Shown: positions 8,613-18,298, numbered from the stretch's first letter. The stretch is 56,364 bases of DNA from Oscillospiraceae bacterium (GCA_017465625.1 JAFTVV010000019.1:1-56364), one strand, 5' to 3'. Numbers and translations are program-made. The notes: generated by a model not told the origin, from the letters alone.

Positions 8613-8731
8613 TGGGATGGCTGTAAACAGAATCCCTAAATACATAGTTTATGGCGGAAAGTAAGAAGGCATATTAACGATACAAAAATTCGTTAATAAT
8701 AAACTGGAGGCCAAAAAAGAGGAGGAATACA

Positions 8732-11700
8732 ATGAAACACCATGCGATTAAACGACTGATGGTACTGTTTTTAGCACTGGCAATGTTGCTCCCGAATTTC
8801 ACCGGGGCAATCATGACTGCGCAGGCAGAAACAGTCACGGCAGAGCCGAATGTCTATGACATTTACGACCTGACCGGTTCCAAGTCCAATACCATTAAGG
8901 GTACGGACGACACCTGGGACGGTCAGATCCATGCAAATGTCAAAGAGGAGCACAAGGAAAACATTGTGTTCAAGACCAAGCTGACCATGGGCGCGCAGGA
9001 AGTTCGCCTTTCCATCAACGCGCAGGATGGTGCCAGCATTTATGATCCGACCGGCTATTCGGTGTTTATCAACCACAACGGTGGTGCACCCTACATAGCA
9101 ATCAAGCGCAATATGCAGGACCTGGTAGTTGGCAGTGTTGCCGCTGTACAGGGCACCTGGGAGCTGGAGATCGGCCTGCTGGACATTCTGACCGACGGCG
9201 TCAGAACAGGCAAGCACCTCTATGTGAAAAAGGATGGTGCGGTAGTCTGCGAAGTGGATGATACCGATGGCTACCTGACCGGTGATGCCCTGGGCACTAA
9301 GATTGTAGACTTCCACTACGGTGCTGCCATTCAAATGGACACCACATACGCAAACAGCTACGGCACACCCAATGTTTACGACATTTACGACCTGACCGGC
9401 TCTACCGCCAATACCATTAAGGGTACGGACGAGACCTGGGACGGTCAGATCAAAGCTGATGTCAGCGCTGAGCACAAGGAAAACATTGTGTTCAAGACCA
9501 AGCTGACCATGGGCGCGCAGGAAGTTCGCCTTTCCATCAACGCGCTGGATGGTGCCAGCATTTATGATCCGACCGGCTATTCGGTGTTTATCAACCACAA
9601 CGGTGGTGCACCCTATGTGGCCATTAAGCGCAATATGCAGGACCTGGTGGTTGGCAGCGTTGCCTCCGTACAGGGTACCTATGTGCTGGAAATCGGTCTT
9701 TTGGACATCCTGACCGGTGGCACCAGGATCGGTAAGCACCTGTATGTGAAGATGGGTGATGCACTGATCTGTGAGGTGGATGATACCGATGGCTACCTGA
9801 CCGGTGATGCGTTGGGTACCAAGATCATTGATTTCCACTACGGTGCGGCCATCCAAATGGACTCCACCTACGAAAGCAGCTACGGCACACCCTATGTTTA
9901 CGACATTTACGACCTGACCGGCATACCGAACAATACCATTGCCGGCACAGAAACAACCTGGGACGGTCAGATCCGCGCCAATGTGAGCGCAGAGCACAAG
10001 GAAAACTTTGCATTCAAGACGAAGATGACCATGGGCACACAGGAAGTTCGCCTTTCCCTGACAGCCAAGGACGGCGACAGCCACTATGATCCTGTGGGCT
10101 ATGCAGTTTACCTGTACGGCGCATCCAACGAGATTGATATCCGCCGCAACAACACCTCTTTGAAGAAGGTGCGTGTGGCAGGCCTTGCAGGTACCTATGT
10201 GTTCGAAGTAGGCATCGTGGATATTCTGTTTAACGGGCAGAGAATCGGCAAGCATCTGTATGTGAAGATGAACGATGAAGTGGTCTGCGAATACGACGAT
10301 GCAAGCGGCTATCTGACTGGGGATGCTTTGGGCACCAAGATCATCGATTTCCACTACGGTGCGGCCATCCAAATGGATACCACCTACGAAAGCAGCTACG
10401 GCACACCCAATGTTTACGATATTTACGACCTGACCGGCGCTGCAAATAATACCATTACGGGCACAGATGTGAACTGGGACGGTCAGATCCACGCAAGTGT
10501 CAGCGCAGAGCACAAGGAAAACATTGTGTTCAAGACCAAGCTGACCATGGGCGCGCAGGAAGTTCGCCTTTCCCTCAATGCCAAGGACGGCGCCAGCATT
10601 TTTGACCCCTCCGGCTACGCCGTTTACCTGTACGGCGCATCCAACGAGATCGATATCCGCCGCAACAACACCTCTTTGATGAAGGTGAGTGTGGCGGGCG
10701 TTGCCGGCACTTATGTGTTTGAAGTGGGTATTTTGGATATCCTCCTCAACGGCAACCGAATCGGTAAGCACCTGTATGTAAAGATGGACGATACCGTCGT
10801 TTGCGCGTACGACGATGTTGAGGGCTACCTGACCGGCGATGCCCTGGGCACCAAGATCATTGATTTCCACTACGGCGCGGCCATTCAAATGGACACGCTG
10901 TATCCTGTGGACGTGCAGGAGCAGAAAACCTACGACGTGATGGACCTGACCGGCAAAGAGAGCAATATGTTCTACGGTGCTACCGGCAGTGCCATCGGCG
11001 GCTACGATGAATGGGTCGGTATGACCGTCGGCAATGTTGCCGCCGCGGATAAGGAAAACGTGAATTTCAAGGCGCTGGTCACAGTTATTGCAGGCAAGGA
11101 AGTACGTTTCTCTATGGGCGCACTGGACAGTGGCAATGCAGTAGACTATGCAGGCTATGCGCTGAGCATCGGAGATGGACAGTTCAAATTCCTCCGCAAC
11201 GGTCAAAGCATTTTTGACGGCACCGGAGACCTGACCGGCACCTACGTGCTGGAATTTGGTTTCCGGGATGTGATCATGAACGATCAGGTGCTGGGCAAGA
11301 GAATCACCGTTAAGCGGGACGGCGAGGTACTGGGCACTTATGATGACCGGTCCGGCTGTCTCACCGGTGATGCACTGGGTACGAAGATTGCGCTGTTTAC
11401 CTACAGTGACGGCGTAAAAGCAGACACCACCATTCCCAGTGTGGTCAACAGCTACAACCTGACCCTGGGCGGACGCACCGTGATGAACCTGCGTCTGGAT
11501 CCCATCGCTATTGCAAATCCCAACGCGACTGTCACCATCTCCGTGGCAGGCGCAGAAACCGTCTGCAGCCTGCAGGATCTGCCTGCAGATGCCTACGGCT
11601 ATCGGATCATCAGTGTGCCCCTGGCGGCCGCACAGATGAACGATGAGGTGGCGATCACTGTAGAGATGGCAGACGGTGAGACCGTTACCAAGACCTACAG

Positions 11701-14700
11701 TGTGGCAGGCTACAGCAGATACATTTTAGACGGTGAAGGCTATTCTGCTGAGCAGAAGGCAACCGTGGCGGCAATGCTGCACTACGGCGCGGCGGCACAG
11801 CTGTACTTTGTCTACAACAAAGACCATTTGGCAAACGAAGGCTATACCGACGAGGTAACCAATGTCATTGGCAGTACCGCTACACCTGTAGCATCCGGCT
11901 CTGTTGAGGGCGTGCGTTACTACGGTACATCCTTGCTGCTGCAGGACGATATTTCCCTGCGTCACTATCTGAATATCAGCGGTGATGTGAGCAGCTATAG
12001 CTTTACGTTCAACGGCAAGGCAGTAACGCCTGTCAGCGTTTCCGGTATATCCGGCGCAAACTGCTATGTACAGCTGGACGATATTCTGCCCAACGAGCTG
12101 GACAATAAGTGCACCCTGACCGTTTCCAAAGGCGATGCCGCTTGGACACTGGATTACAGCCCCATGAGCTACATTCAGAGAATGAGCACCAAGGACGATA
12201 CGAAGGATCTGGTGCAGCAGCTTTACGATTACCATCTGGCGACCAAGTCTTTGGCAAGCAGCAAGGTGGCAGACCAGGCGATCGTGCTGGACCTGTACGA
12301 GATCTCCGGCAAGGAAGCAGTGACTATTCCCGCAGGCACACCCTATCAGCTGGGTCTGTTGGTGGGTAAGGACGACAGCTTCGTAAAGAAGGAACTGACC
12401 AATAACGTGGCCATCCGCTTTAAGTACACCGGCGGAGAGGGTATGCGTCTGCTCTTCGGTGCGGCTTCTCCGGAAATCAGCAGTACTGCGGGCGCGCTGT
12501 TTATGTCTGTACCCGACAATAACTCCTTCGGTATTGCCAATATCGAGGATAACGGCACCTGGTGTCAGGATGCCGCCGGAAACGATCTGTTCTCCTGGCA
12601 GCCCTGCTTAGGCAGAGATCAGGTTTCCTACATCGAGATCGGCTGCGTCAAGCGCTATACCGATGGGGTCTACACCCACGACCGTTATTATGTGAGAGCT
12701 GCGGCAACTGTGGCGGATTTGGATGCCATGGCACAAGACGGCACATTCTCCGTTTACTACGACACCACAATGAAGGATAACAACGGCCACATTGTGCTTA
12801 TCCGTAGCAGAATGGACAATGGCGGCGATCTGCTGGAGACCACCTGGACGAATGCCCAGATCCAGGCCTATAATGCAAGAGTCAATGAGATTGCCCAGGG
12901 TACTACCTCCGGCAGCTATGATGCACTGGAAAAGAAGTATCCTGCCCAGGTGAGCACTGCCAATACTGCCGCTTCTGTGGCAACAGCAACCAAGCCCTCC
13001 ACCACCCAGGCGACCGGCGGCGATGAGCTGATCCTGTGGGCGGAGTCCTCCACCTCCAAGATCGTGCAGGACGACGACGGCAAGGCTGCAAGCGTGGCAG
13101 CGCAGAAGAACACCCTGTCCATCCAAATGGCAAAGAACGAATATGAGGGTGCACAGCTGATGCTGTTTGGTAAGCGCAATGTAAGCTATGAGGTCTTTGT
13201 AACCGACCTGGTAAACGGCGCCAATACCATCAGCGCCGACAGAATCCGCCTGTATCAGCTGAAGTATCTGACGGTTGACGACAAGGCTGATTCCGACAAC
13301 ACTTATGATACACCCAGCGCCTACGCAGGGGAGAAGCTGCCTGACGGTATGCTGCCCTTTGCCAAGGCTGTAGAGTACGGCGAAAACAGCATTATTGCCG
13401 GCAACAACCAGGCGATCTTTGTGGACGTTTCCACCAAGAGCACCGATGCCGCCGGTACTTACACCGGTACCGTCGTGGTGAAGACCGCAAGCCATACCTA
13501 CACATTGCCCATTAGCGTTGCGGTTGAGAATGTGGTGATGCCGGAAGCTTCCGCACTGGGCACTTATGCACCTTATTTGGGTCGTGACAGCTTCACCTCC
13601 GGTGAACTGAACGGCTCCGATGAAATGGCCGCGCTGTATGCTCAGACTCTGGCGGACTTCAATATGAGCTCCATTATTCCCGCCTCCGACGGCGTGATGA
13701 ACATCGAGAAATTCCTGGTAGAGCTGCGTAGAAGCTATGCTGATGTGACCAACTACCTGCTGCCTGTAGACAATACCGACAGCTACTACACCGTAGACGG
13801 CGTGAACACACTGGTTTACTGCAACTACACGCTGATGAAGGAATATGTGATCGCTTTGGCAGATATGTCCATTGCCGATGGCGTCAATTATTTGGACAAG
13901 GCGTTCTTCTATCCCTCCGACCACGTGGACGAATCCATCACTGAGGAACAGTTCAACCTGGCAAAGGCAACTTATCAGGCATTCTGCCAGATGCTGGACG
14001 ATGCAGATGCCCAGCTGACTGCAAAATATGCCGGCACTTCGATGTATACCCCCGCAATTGCAAATTCTGTGAAGAATGTGCGCTTCCTGCTGACTGTTCC
14101 TGTGGACGATTCCACCGGCAAGGCTTTGAATGTGGGCACACTGCTTACCGAATTTTTGGCGACAGCAGACAGAAAGAACGTGGTGCTTTGTACCACCAAT
14201 TCTGTACTGACAAGAGAAGGCTACGGCGAGGATGTTGCTTCCGCAATGAACGGCGCTTATGCTGACGAGCTGTGGACCTACCTGAGCTTGAAGCCTTACT
14301 ATCCCCACGCCAACTATGCTTTCGATACCCCCGTGGTGGGTCTGCGTACCTTAGGTTGGATCTGCTATCAGGAAAATGTGGATACGCTGATGACCTGGAA
14401 GTCTGTGAACTACCTCTACGGCACAGACGGTCTGTCCTTGGATCGCTGGACCACCTCTTCTGCCGGCACAAGCAGCATCACCCCCGGTGACGGCAATATC
14501 TTCTATCCCGGTGCCAAGTACGGCATTGACGGTCCTTGTCCCAGCCTGCGTGCAATAGCATGGAGAGACGGCGTGGACGACTACAACCTGATGACCGTTG
14601 TGGCAGAAAACGGCGGCTCTGCAAGCAGTCTGACAAGCCTTTACAGCCTGATCACCAAGACCTATACAGAGTCCATCAAGGCTTCCTCCGAAACCGGCAG

Positions 14701-15487
14701 TTGGCTGGGCTCTCTGATCAGCAAAAAGGTCAATGCAACCGTGCCCATCGACGATGATGCCAAGTTTACCGTGGTGCGCAATGCCCTGCTGCAGATGGCT
14801 GCATCCGATGCAAGTGCACACGCTGCGATCATCAGCAATGCCCAGACCGCAGTAAACGGCGTGGTGACTGCTACCGGTACAGTCAATGCTTTGGAGACAC
14901 CCGCTTCTGAAAGCACTGCAAGCATCAGCGGCAACATCTATAGGGACGGCTACTATCAGCTGGCGGACTTTGAGTCTTACACCGAGACCATTCAGAACAA
15001 GTTTAGCGGCAACGGTCAGATGGCTCTGAGCACATTGGCACAAAACGGCAATTACAGCCTGAAGGTGGCAGTACAGCCCGGACAGGAAGGCCAGGCTGTG
15101 TGGATTCCCACGACCAGCAAGTACTTCTCTGCAACCACCAATTTCTCCGGCGCAACCAAGATCACCTTCAAAGTCTATAATGCCCAGCCTGCCGACAGCA
15201 CCGTGCGCTTCTACCTGAATACCTACAATAGATCCGGCGATGTGTACAATGCAGGTACCTATTTCAAGGGCGATGCTGATATCTGGCATGATGACCATGC
15301 AAAGAATACTTCTCTGCGCTTTACCCTGGTACCCGGTTGGAACGAGATTACCATTAATGCAGCGGATATTGGTACGGATTACCTGTCTTATGTTGGTGCA
15401 TTTGTGATCGTCTTCGACAGCGGTGTAGGCTATGATGCCCAGCAGGTGTTCTATCTGGACGATGTCCGTGTTTATATGAGCAAATAA
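8732..15487 (+). CDS. Protein A: giant secreted GH123-like protein with tandem lectin-like repeats
   Basis: The 2251-residue protein has a signal peptide (cut after AQA, about residue 32). Five tandem copies of a ~172-174-residue domain begin at residues 41, 215, 389, 561 and 733 with (V/T)YD(I/V)xDLTG. Residues ~906-1180 are two unrecognised beta-rich segments. A divergent sixth repeat starts near 1184. A Thr/Ala linker is followed by a GH123-type region from ~1431 (ILWAESSTSKI) to ~2025. Its DHVDE stretch places the likely catalytic Asp1733-Glu1734 pair, and the DUF4091 signature GDGNIFYPG is present. A CBM-like jelly roll ends the protein (~2075-2251). There is no LPXTG and no membrane anchor. 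GH123 enzymes are beta-N-acetylgalactosaminidases; the substrate here is unknown. Confidence 0.9.
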   Translation: MKHHAIKRLMVLFLALAMLLPNFTGAIMTAQAETVTAEPNVYDIYDLTGSKSNTIKGTDDTWDGQIHANVKEEHKENIVFKTKLTMGAQEVRLSINAQDGASIYDPTGYSVFINHNGGAPYIAIKRNMQDLVVGSVAAVQGTWELEIGLLDILTDGVRTGKHLYVKKDGAVVCEVDDTDGYLTGDALGTKIVDFHYGAAIQMDTTYANSYGTPNVYDIYDLTGSTANTIKGTDETWDGQIKADVSAEHKENIVFKTKLTMGAQEVRLSINALDGASIYDPTGYSVFINHNGGAPYVAIKRNMQDLVVGSVASVQGTYVLEIGLLDILTGGTRIGKHLYVKMGDALICEVDDTDGYLTGDALGTKIIDFHYGAAIQMDSTYESSYGTPYVYDIYDLTGIPNNTIAGTETTWDGQIRANVSAEHKENFAFKTKMTMGTQEVRLSLTAKDGDSHYDPVGYAVYLYGASNEIDIRRNNTSLKKVRVAGLAGTYVFEVGIVDILFNGQRIGKHLYVKMNDEVVCEYDDASGYLTGDALGTKIIDFHYGAAIQMDTTYESSYGTPNVYDIYDLTGAANNTITGTDVNWDGQIHASVSAEHKENIVFKTKLTMGAQEVRLSLNAKDGASIFDPSGYAVYLYGASNEIDIRRNNTSLMKVSVAGVAGTYVFEVGILDILLNGNRIGKHLYVKMDDTVVCAYDDVEGYLTGDALGTKIIDFHYGAAIQMDTLYPVDVQEQKTYDVMDLTGKESNMFYGATGSAIGGYDEWVGMTVGNVAAADKENVNFKALVTVIAGKEVRFSMGALDSGNAVDYAGYALSIGDGQFKFLRNGQSIFDGTGDLTGTYVLEFGFRDVIMNDQVLGKRITVKRDGEVLGTYDDRSGCLTGDALGTKIALFTYSDGVKADTTIPSVVNSYNLTLGGRTVMNLRLDPIAIANPNATVTISVAGAETVCSLQDLPADAYGYRIISVPLAAAQMNDEVAITVEMADGETVTKTYSVAGYSRYILDGEGYSAEQKATVAAMLHYGAAAQLYFVYNKDHLANEGYTDEVTNVIGSTATPVASGSVEGVRYYGTSLLLQDDISLRHYLNISGDVSSYSFTFNGKAVTPVSVSGISGANCYVQLDDILPNELDNKCTLTVSKGDAAWTLDYSPMSYIQRMSTKDDTKDLVQQLYDYHLATKSLASSKVADQAIVLDLYEISGKEAVTIPAGTPYQLGLLVGKDDSFVKKELTNNVAIRFKYTGGEGMRLLFGAASPEISSTAGALFMSVPDNNSFGIANIEDNGTWCQDAAGNDLFSWQPCLGRDQVSYIEIGCVKRYTDGVYTHDRYYVRAAATVADLDAMAQDGTFSVYYDTTMKDNNGHIVLIRSRMDNGGDLLETTWTNAQIQAYNARVNEIAQGTTSGSYDALEKKYPAQVSTANTAASVATATKPSTTQATGGDELILWAESSTSKIVQDDDGKAASVAAQKNTLSIQMAKNEYEGAQLMLFGKRNVSYEVFVTDLVNGANTISADRIRLYQLKYLTVDDKADSDNTYDTPSAYAGEKLPDGMLPFAKAVEYGENSIIAGNNQAIFVDVSTKSTDAAGTYTGTVVVKTASHTYTLPISVAVENVVMPEASALGTYAPYLGRDSFTSGELNGSDEMAALYAQTLADFNMSSIIPASDGVMNIEKFLVELRRSYADVTNYLLPVDNTDSYYTVDGVNTLVYCNYTLMKEYVIALADMSIADGVNYLDKAFFYPSDHVDESITEEQFNLAKATYQAFCQMLDDADAQLTAKYAGTSMYTPAIANSVKNVRFLLTVPVDDSTGKALNVGTLLTEFLATADRKNVVLCTTNSVLTREGYGEDVASAMNGAYADELWTYLSLKPYYPHANYAFDTPVVGLRTLGWICYQENVDTLMTWKSVNYLYGTDGLSLDRWTTSSAGTSSITPGDGNIFYPGAKYGIDGPCPSLRAIAWRDGVDDYNLMTVVAENGGSASSLTSLYSLITKTYTESIKASSETGSWLGSLISKKVNATVPIDDDAKFTVVRNALLQMAASDASAHAAIISNAQTAVNGVVTATGTVNALETPASESTASISGNIYRDGYYQLADFESYTETIQNKFSGNGQMALSTLAQNGNYSLKVAVQPGQEGQAVWIPTTSKYFSATTNFSGATKITFKVYNAQPADSTVRFYLNTYNRSGDVYNAGTYFKGDADIWHDDHAKNTSLRFTLVPGWNEITINAADIGTDYLSYVGAFVIVFDSGVGYDAQQVFYLDDVRVYMSK
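8852..11440 (+). repeat. Five tandem coding repeats in protein A
   Basis: Units start at 8852, 9374, 9896, 10412 and about 10928, with a period of 516-522 bp. Units 1-4 are very close at DNA level. A 66-bp block starting GAGCACAAGGAAAACATT is identical at 8948-9013, 9470-9535 and 10508-10573. Unit 5 is diverged. The pattern indicates recent duplication or gene conversion. Confidence 0.9.
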
Positions 15488-15490
15488 TGC

Positions 15491-15580
15491 AAAAAGGGGA
15501 GGAGCTGCATTTGCAGCTCCCCCTCAGAGCATCCAAAAAACGCCCAAAAAAGGGAGGAACTGCATCTGCAGCTCCTCCCC
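15491..15580 (-). terminator. Twin near-identical hairpins ending the minus-strand ABC/YesL operon
   Basis: Two GC-rich hairpins share the core GGAGCTGCA/TGCAGCTCC, at 15496-15525 and 15552-15579. Each is followed by T5-T6 on the minus strand (15491-15495 and 15546-15551), so both are oriented as minus-strand terminators. Protein A, ending at 15487, has no plus-strand T-tract, but the stems may also stop it. Confidence 0.8.
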
Positions 15581-15595
15581 TGTATAAACTTTTGC

Positions 15596-16447
15596 TTAGA
15601 AGTGTCCGTTGACGCCTTTTCCCACAAGCTCCGGATACTGCGTTTTATTGTAATGCCTGTCCAGCTGATTGAAGCTGAACAGCATCCACCCTAGTAGACC
15701 CAAGGTGAAGACCATAATGGCGGGAAGCGTGCCGGTCAGGTGCAGCTGGGTGGAAGGAATCATCCACACCACAAGGCACAAACCAAAGTTTAAAAGCATT
15801 GCGCCAAAGGCCTTCAAAGGATTTTTCAGGTAGATGTAGAGGGCAATTTTCAGATTTCCCCAAAAGCTGTTGGTGTAGATGGCAATGACCACGATGCAAT
15901 AGGCAGTGACCGGCGCCACCAAGAAGGCCAAAAGCCCCATTAGAATGCCTTGGATCCATACGCTGTCTGCCTGAGAGACTATTGCGCTGTACCAGCCGAT
16001 CTTGGCAAGTGCGAAGAAGATGCCAAAGAGCAGGCCCACAGGGAAGATCTGCTTCCAATTCTGTCGGAAGCCCACGGAAAAATCGTGAAAAACCGTTACG
16101 TTTTCGCCCCAGGCCAGCTGCCGCAGAACACGGACTACTCCGGACAGCCCCAAAAACAGCAGTGCCAAAGCAGGTGCGCTGAACACGGCACAGTAAGTGT
16201 TCAGGGGCGCCAGTATGGCGGGCATTTCGTGAGGCGAAAAGGATGGGTCTTCTGTTACGGCATAAAAATAGCTGTCCTCATAAAGCGCGATCAGAAACAG
16301 GGGCAGGGCGAAAATCAGCAGGATCAGTGCCAGCAGAAGAAGCTTGCGCCACTGTAACTTCACCACGTCAAAAAACACTGCCTTTCGGGTTTGAGGGAGC
16401 ATTGCGCGCTCAAAATCCTTGGATGCTCTTTTAGTTTTCCGTGCCAT
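15596..16447 (-). CDS. YesL/DUF624-like membrane protein
   Basis: The 283-residue protein has about six hydrophobic segments (from residue ~36 to ~260). The stretch VFHDFSVGFRQNWKQIFPVGLL resembles the DUF624/YesL core. YesL-type genes often sit beside carbohydrate ABC transporters; the molecular role is unknown. ATG 16447 with GGAGGAAGATT is chosen over an upstream in-frame start, because it fits the ribosome binding site and gives a 17-bp overlap with the preceding gene. It is last in a four-gene overlapping operon. The family assignment is moderate. Confidence 0.75.
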   Translation of the reverse strand: MARKTKRASKDFERAMLPQTRKAVFFDVVKLQWRKLLLLALILLIFALPLFLIALYEDSYFYAVTEDPSFSPHEMPAILAPLNTYCAVFSAPALALLFLGLSGVVRVLRQLAWGENVTVFHDFSVGFRQNWKQIFPVGLLFGIFFALAKIGWYSAIVSQADSVWIQGILMGLLAFLVAPVTAYCIVVIAIYTNSFWGNLKIALYIYLKNPLKAFGAMLLNFGLCLVVWMIPSTQLHLTGTLPAIMVFTLGLLGWMLFSFNQLDRHYNKTQYPELVGKGVNGHF

Positions 16448-17078
16448 AATCTTCCTCCAATAAATATTCCAGGACCCGCAGGGCCGCATCGTCTTCAGGA
16501 TTGCCTTTGCCGTTCAGACCTGCAAGATTTACCGATTCCTTGCTCAGAAAAATGTAGTAGGTTCGGTCGCCGGAGCAGAAGGCGGAAAAGCGGCTCTGAC
16601 TGCCCGGCCGATAAGCCTCCAGCCCGTATTGGGCGGTGACGCCGTCCTCGGTTTGACTGTAGGTGGGCAGTGCCTTCAAAGATTGCGGCAGCTGCTCCGG
16701 AAGGGGGGCAAAGAAGCCGTAGGCGTGTAAATGATCCATAGTCTCACCGGAGAGCACCAGCAGGTCGTAATCATAGCTGCGTGCCATCAGCACAGAGCCC
16801 AATTGATTGCCTGCATCCATGGTTTGAAACACATCCACATATTCGATTTTTTGATCAGTCAGATCTCCAATGGCGGAACTCAGCTCTGCGTGCAGGGCAG
16901 AGGCGTCCAACTCCTGGCCGAAAAACACAATGCCCACCTTTTCGTTTTTTGCAGGCTTTGCAAGGTTTTGGAAGACGGTGGTCCAGATCAGCACAGAAAG
17001 CACTGCAAGCAGAACATAGCACCACCGATGATACTGCAAATGGGCGTTACGGCGCACAGGTTTCGCATTACGATTCAT
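16431..17078 (-). CDS. Membrane-anchored solute-binding-like protein of unknown function
   Basis: The 215-residue protein has an N-terminal membrane helix (residues ~19-38) and an exported domain. The section YDYDLLVLSGETMDHLHAYG resembles the hinge of family-1 solute-binding proteins. The C-terminus (GNPEDDAALRVLEYLLEE) also fits that family, but at half the usual length and with no lipobox. It overlaps both neighbours (11 bp upstream, 17 bp downstream), so its product probably acts with the ATPase and YesL-like protein. This assignment is inference from motif resemblance. Confidence 0.65.
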   Translation of the reverse strand: MNRNAKPVRRNAHLQYHRWCYVLLAVLSVLIWTTVFQNLAKPAKNEKVGIVFFGQELDASALHAELSSAIGDLTDQKIEYVDVFQTMDAGNQLGSVLMARSYDYDLLVLSGETMDHLHAYGFFAPLPEQLPQSLKALPTYSQTEDGVTAQYGLEAYRPGSQSRFSAFCSGDRTYYIFLSKESVNLAGLNGKGNPEDDAALRVLEYLLEEDYGTEN

Positions 17079-17523
17079 CTTCCTGTACCTCCACGATCAG
17101 CTTTCCCTTCAGACGGAACAAATAAGTTTTTCCCACGCTCAGCTCTATGGTGTCGGCAGGCAGAAACAGCCGACGGTCTTGGGTTGACACTAAAATACAG
17201 TCCACGCCGACATAGTGGGTTATGGCCTCGTCCAAGGCTGTTACAGTACCGGTTTCCTCCAGGGAAGCGGTGTCATACAGCTTCAGAAGCTTCCTTTGTG
17301 GGAAGACGCAAAAGCTCAGACGGGCGATGATAAAGCTTCCGCCAAGGATATCGGTGGCAATGTTGCAAAAAAGCATCAGGTTGTGATTATTTTTGTTACG
17401 GCCTGCGGTGCACACCAGATGCAAAACTGCCATCACGCAAAATACCCCAATGCATAGCAGAATATTTTTGGTGATGGTCTTTTTGTAGACAGACCGATCA
17501 GTCCCAAGAATCGCTTGTCTCAC
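17068..17523 (-). CDS. Small membrane protein with soluble C-terminal domain
   Basis: The 151-residue protein has two N-terminal membrane helices (about residues 20-40 and 50-70). A cytoplasmic or external beta-rich domain follows, from ~75 (LKLYDTASLEETGTVTALDE) to the end. I do not recognise it. It overlaps the ATPase gene by 26 bp and the next gene by 11 bp, so it is part of the same translationally coupled operon. Confidence 0.7.
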   Translation of the reverse strand: MRQAILGTDRSVYKKTITKNILLCIGVFCVMAVLHLVCTAGRNKNNHNLMLFCNIATDILGGSFIIARLSFCVFPQRKLLKLYDTASLEETGTVTALDEAITHYVGVDCILVSTQDRRLFLPADTIELSVGKTYLFRLKGKLIVEVQEDES

Positions 17524-18235
17524 TGTTTAAAAACACCTCCAACAATTCAGAACGGGGATCGTGTATCAGCTCCTCAGGTGTGCCAACGACCTGGATTTTA
17601 CCGTTTTGAAGCACCATCATCCGATCTGCCAAAGCAAAAGCCTCGGTTAGGTCGTGGGTGACAAAGAGCACCGTAGTGCGATACTTCTTGTGAAGCTGGT
17701 GCAAAAACAGGCGCATTTCCCGACGGGTCTTCGGGTCCAGGTTAGAAAAGGGTTCGTCCAAAAGCAGCAGATCGGGGTTTTTGATCAGGGCACGGGCAAG
17801 TCCCACCCGCTGATGCTGTCCGCCGGAAAGCTGTTTGGGCTTGCGGGTCAGCAGCCAGCGAATCCCCATAACATCCGCAATTTCCTTTACACGGCGGTCG
17901 ATCTCCTCATAGGGTGTGCGGCTCATCTGCAAGGGAAAGGCAATATTTTCGTATACAGTCTTGTTGGGATACAGAGTTACATCCTGGTCCACAAAGGCAA
18001 AATTGCAGGTTTTAATATCCAATTCGTCGATGGAAATGCCGTCTACCAGCATTTCTCCGTCCACATAGTCGATCATCCGCAGAATGCTCTTGAGCAGTGT
18101 GGTCTTTCCACAGCCGGATTCACCTACCACCACAAAAAGCTCTCCCCGTTTTACGGAGAAGGTGATTTGATCCAGGGCGGTAACCTGCTCTTTTTTATTC
18201 ACATAAAACGCAGAAAAATCCTTACATTGAATCAT
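17498..18235 (-). CDS. ABC transporter ATP-binding protein
   Basis: The 245-residue protein has a complete nucleotide-binding domain. Walker A GESGCGKT is at 38-45, the signature LSGGQ at 136-140, Walker B LLLLDE at 156-161 and the switch His194. It lacks the C-terminal TOBE/OB region of MalK/MsmX-type sugar ATPases. ATG 18235 (GGAG, then TTTACAA) matches the family start better than an upstream in-frame codon at 18298. It heads the minus operon, which has no recognisable canonical permease. The plus operon has two sugar permeases but no ATPase, so it could energise those instead. Which is true cannot be read from sequence. Confidence 0.92.
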   Translation of the reverse strand: MIQCKDFSAFYVNKKEQVTALDQITFSVKRGELFVVVGESGCGKTTLLKSILRMIDYVDGEMLVDGISIDELDIKTCNFAFVDQDVTLYPNKTVYENIAFPLQMSRTPYEEIDRRVKEIADVMGIRWLLTRKPKQLSGGQHQRVGLARALIKNPDLLLLDEPFSNLDPKTRREMRLFLHQLHKKYRTTVLFVTHDLTEAFALADRMMVLQNGKIQVVGTPEELIHDPRSELLEVFLNSETSDSWD

Positions 18236-18269
18236 TTGTAAACTCCAATTCTTGGCGAAATTCCATCCA

Positions 18270-18298
18270 TTCATAACAACTGAAAGGTATTCCGTCAA
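18270..18298 (-). promoter_or_regulatory. Promoter of the minus-strand ABC/YesL operon
   Basis: On the minus strand TTGACG (18298-18293) and TATGAA (18275-18270) are separated by 17 bp, 35 bp before the ATPase start codon. The -35 is 5 of 6 and the -10 is 4 of 6. Confidence 0.6.

Larger units (their letters stand above)
8344..8731. other. Divergent regulatory region between araC-type gene and protein A
   Basis: An AT-rich 388-bp region. Candidate promoters are a minus-strand CGTCAA/TCTATA pair (8361-8387, 15-bp spacer, weak) for the regulator and a plus-strand TTGTTT-17-TACAAT pair (8408-8436) for protein A. A 16-codon open frame at 8562-8612 lies in the leader. Protein A has a GAGGAGG site before its ATG. 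Confidence 0.5.

Noticed and set aside
8852-10930. Periodic DNA repeats that might suggest a CRISPR or satellite array
   Set aside because: Units are ~520 bp, in frame and coding, and there are no short direct repeats with spacers. No CRISPR array or cas gene is visible in the window.
8771-11206. Very long open frame on the minus strand opposite the protein A repeats
   Set aside because: It mirrors the repeat periodicity of the plus-strand gene and has no ribosome site. The plus frame has signal peptide, domains and start signals.
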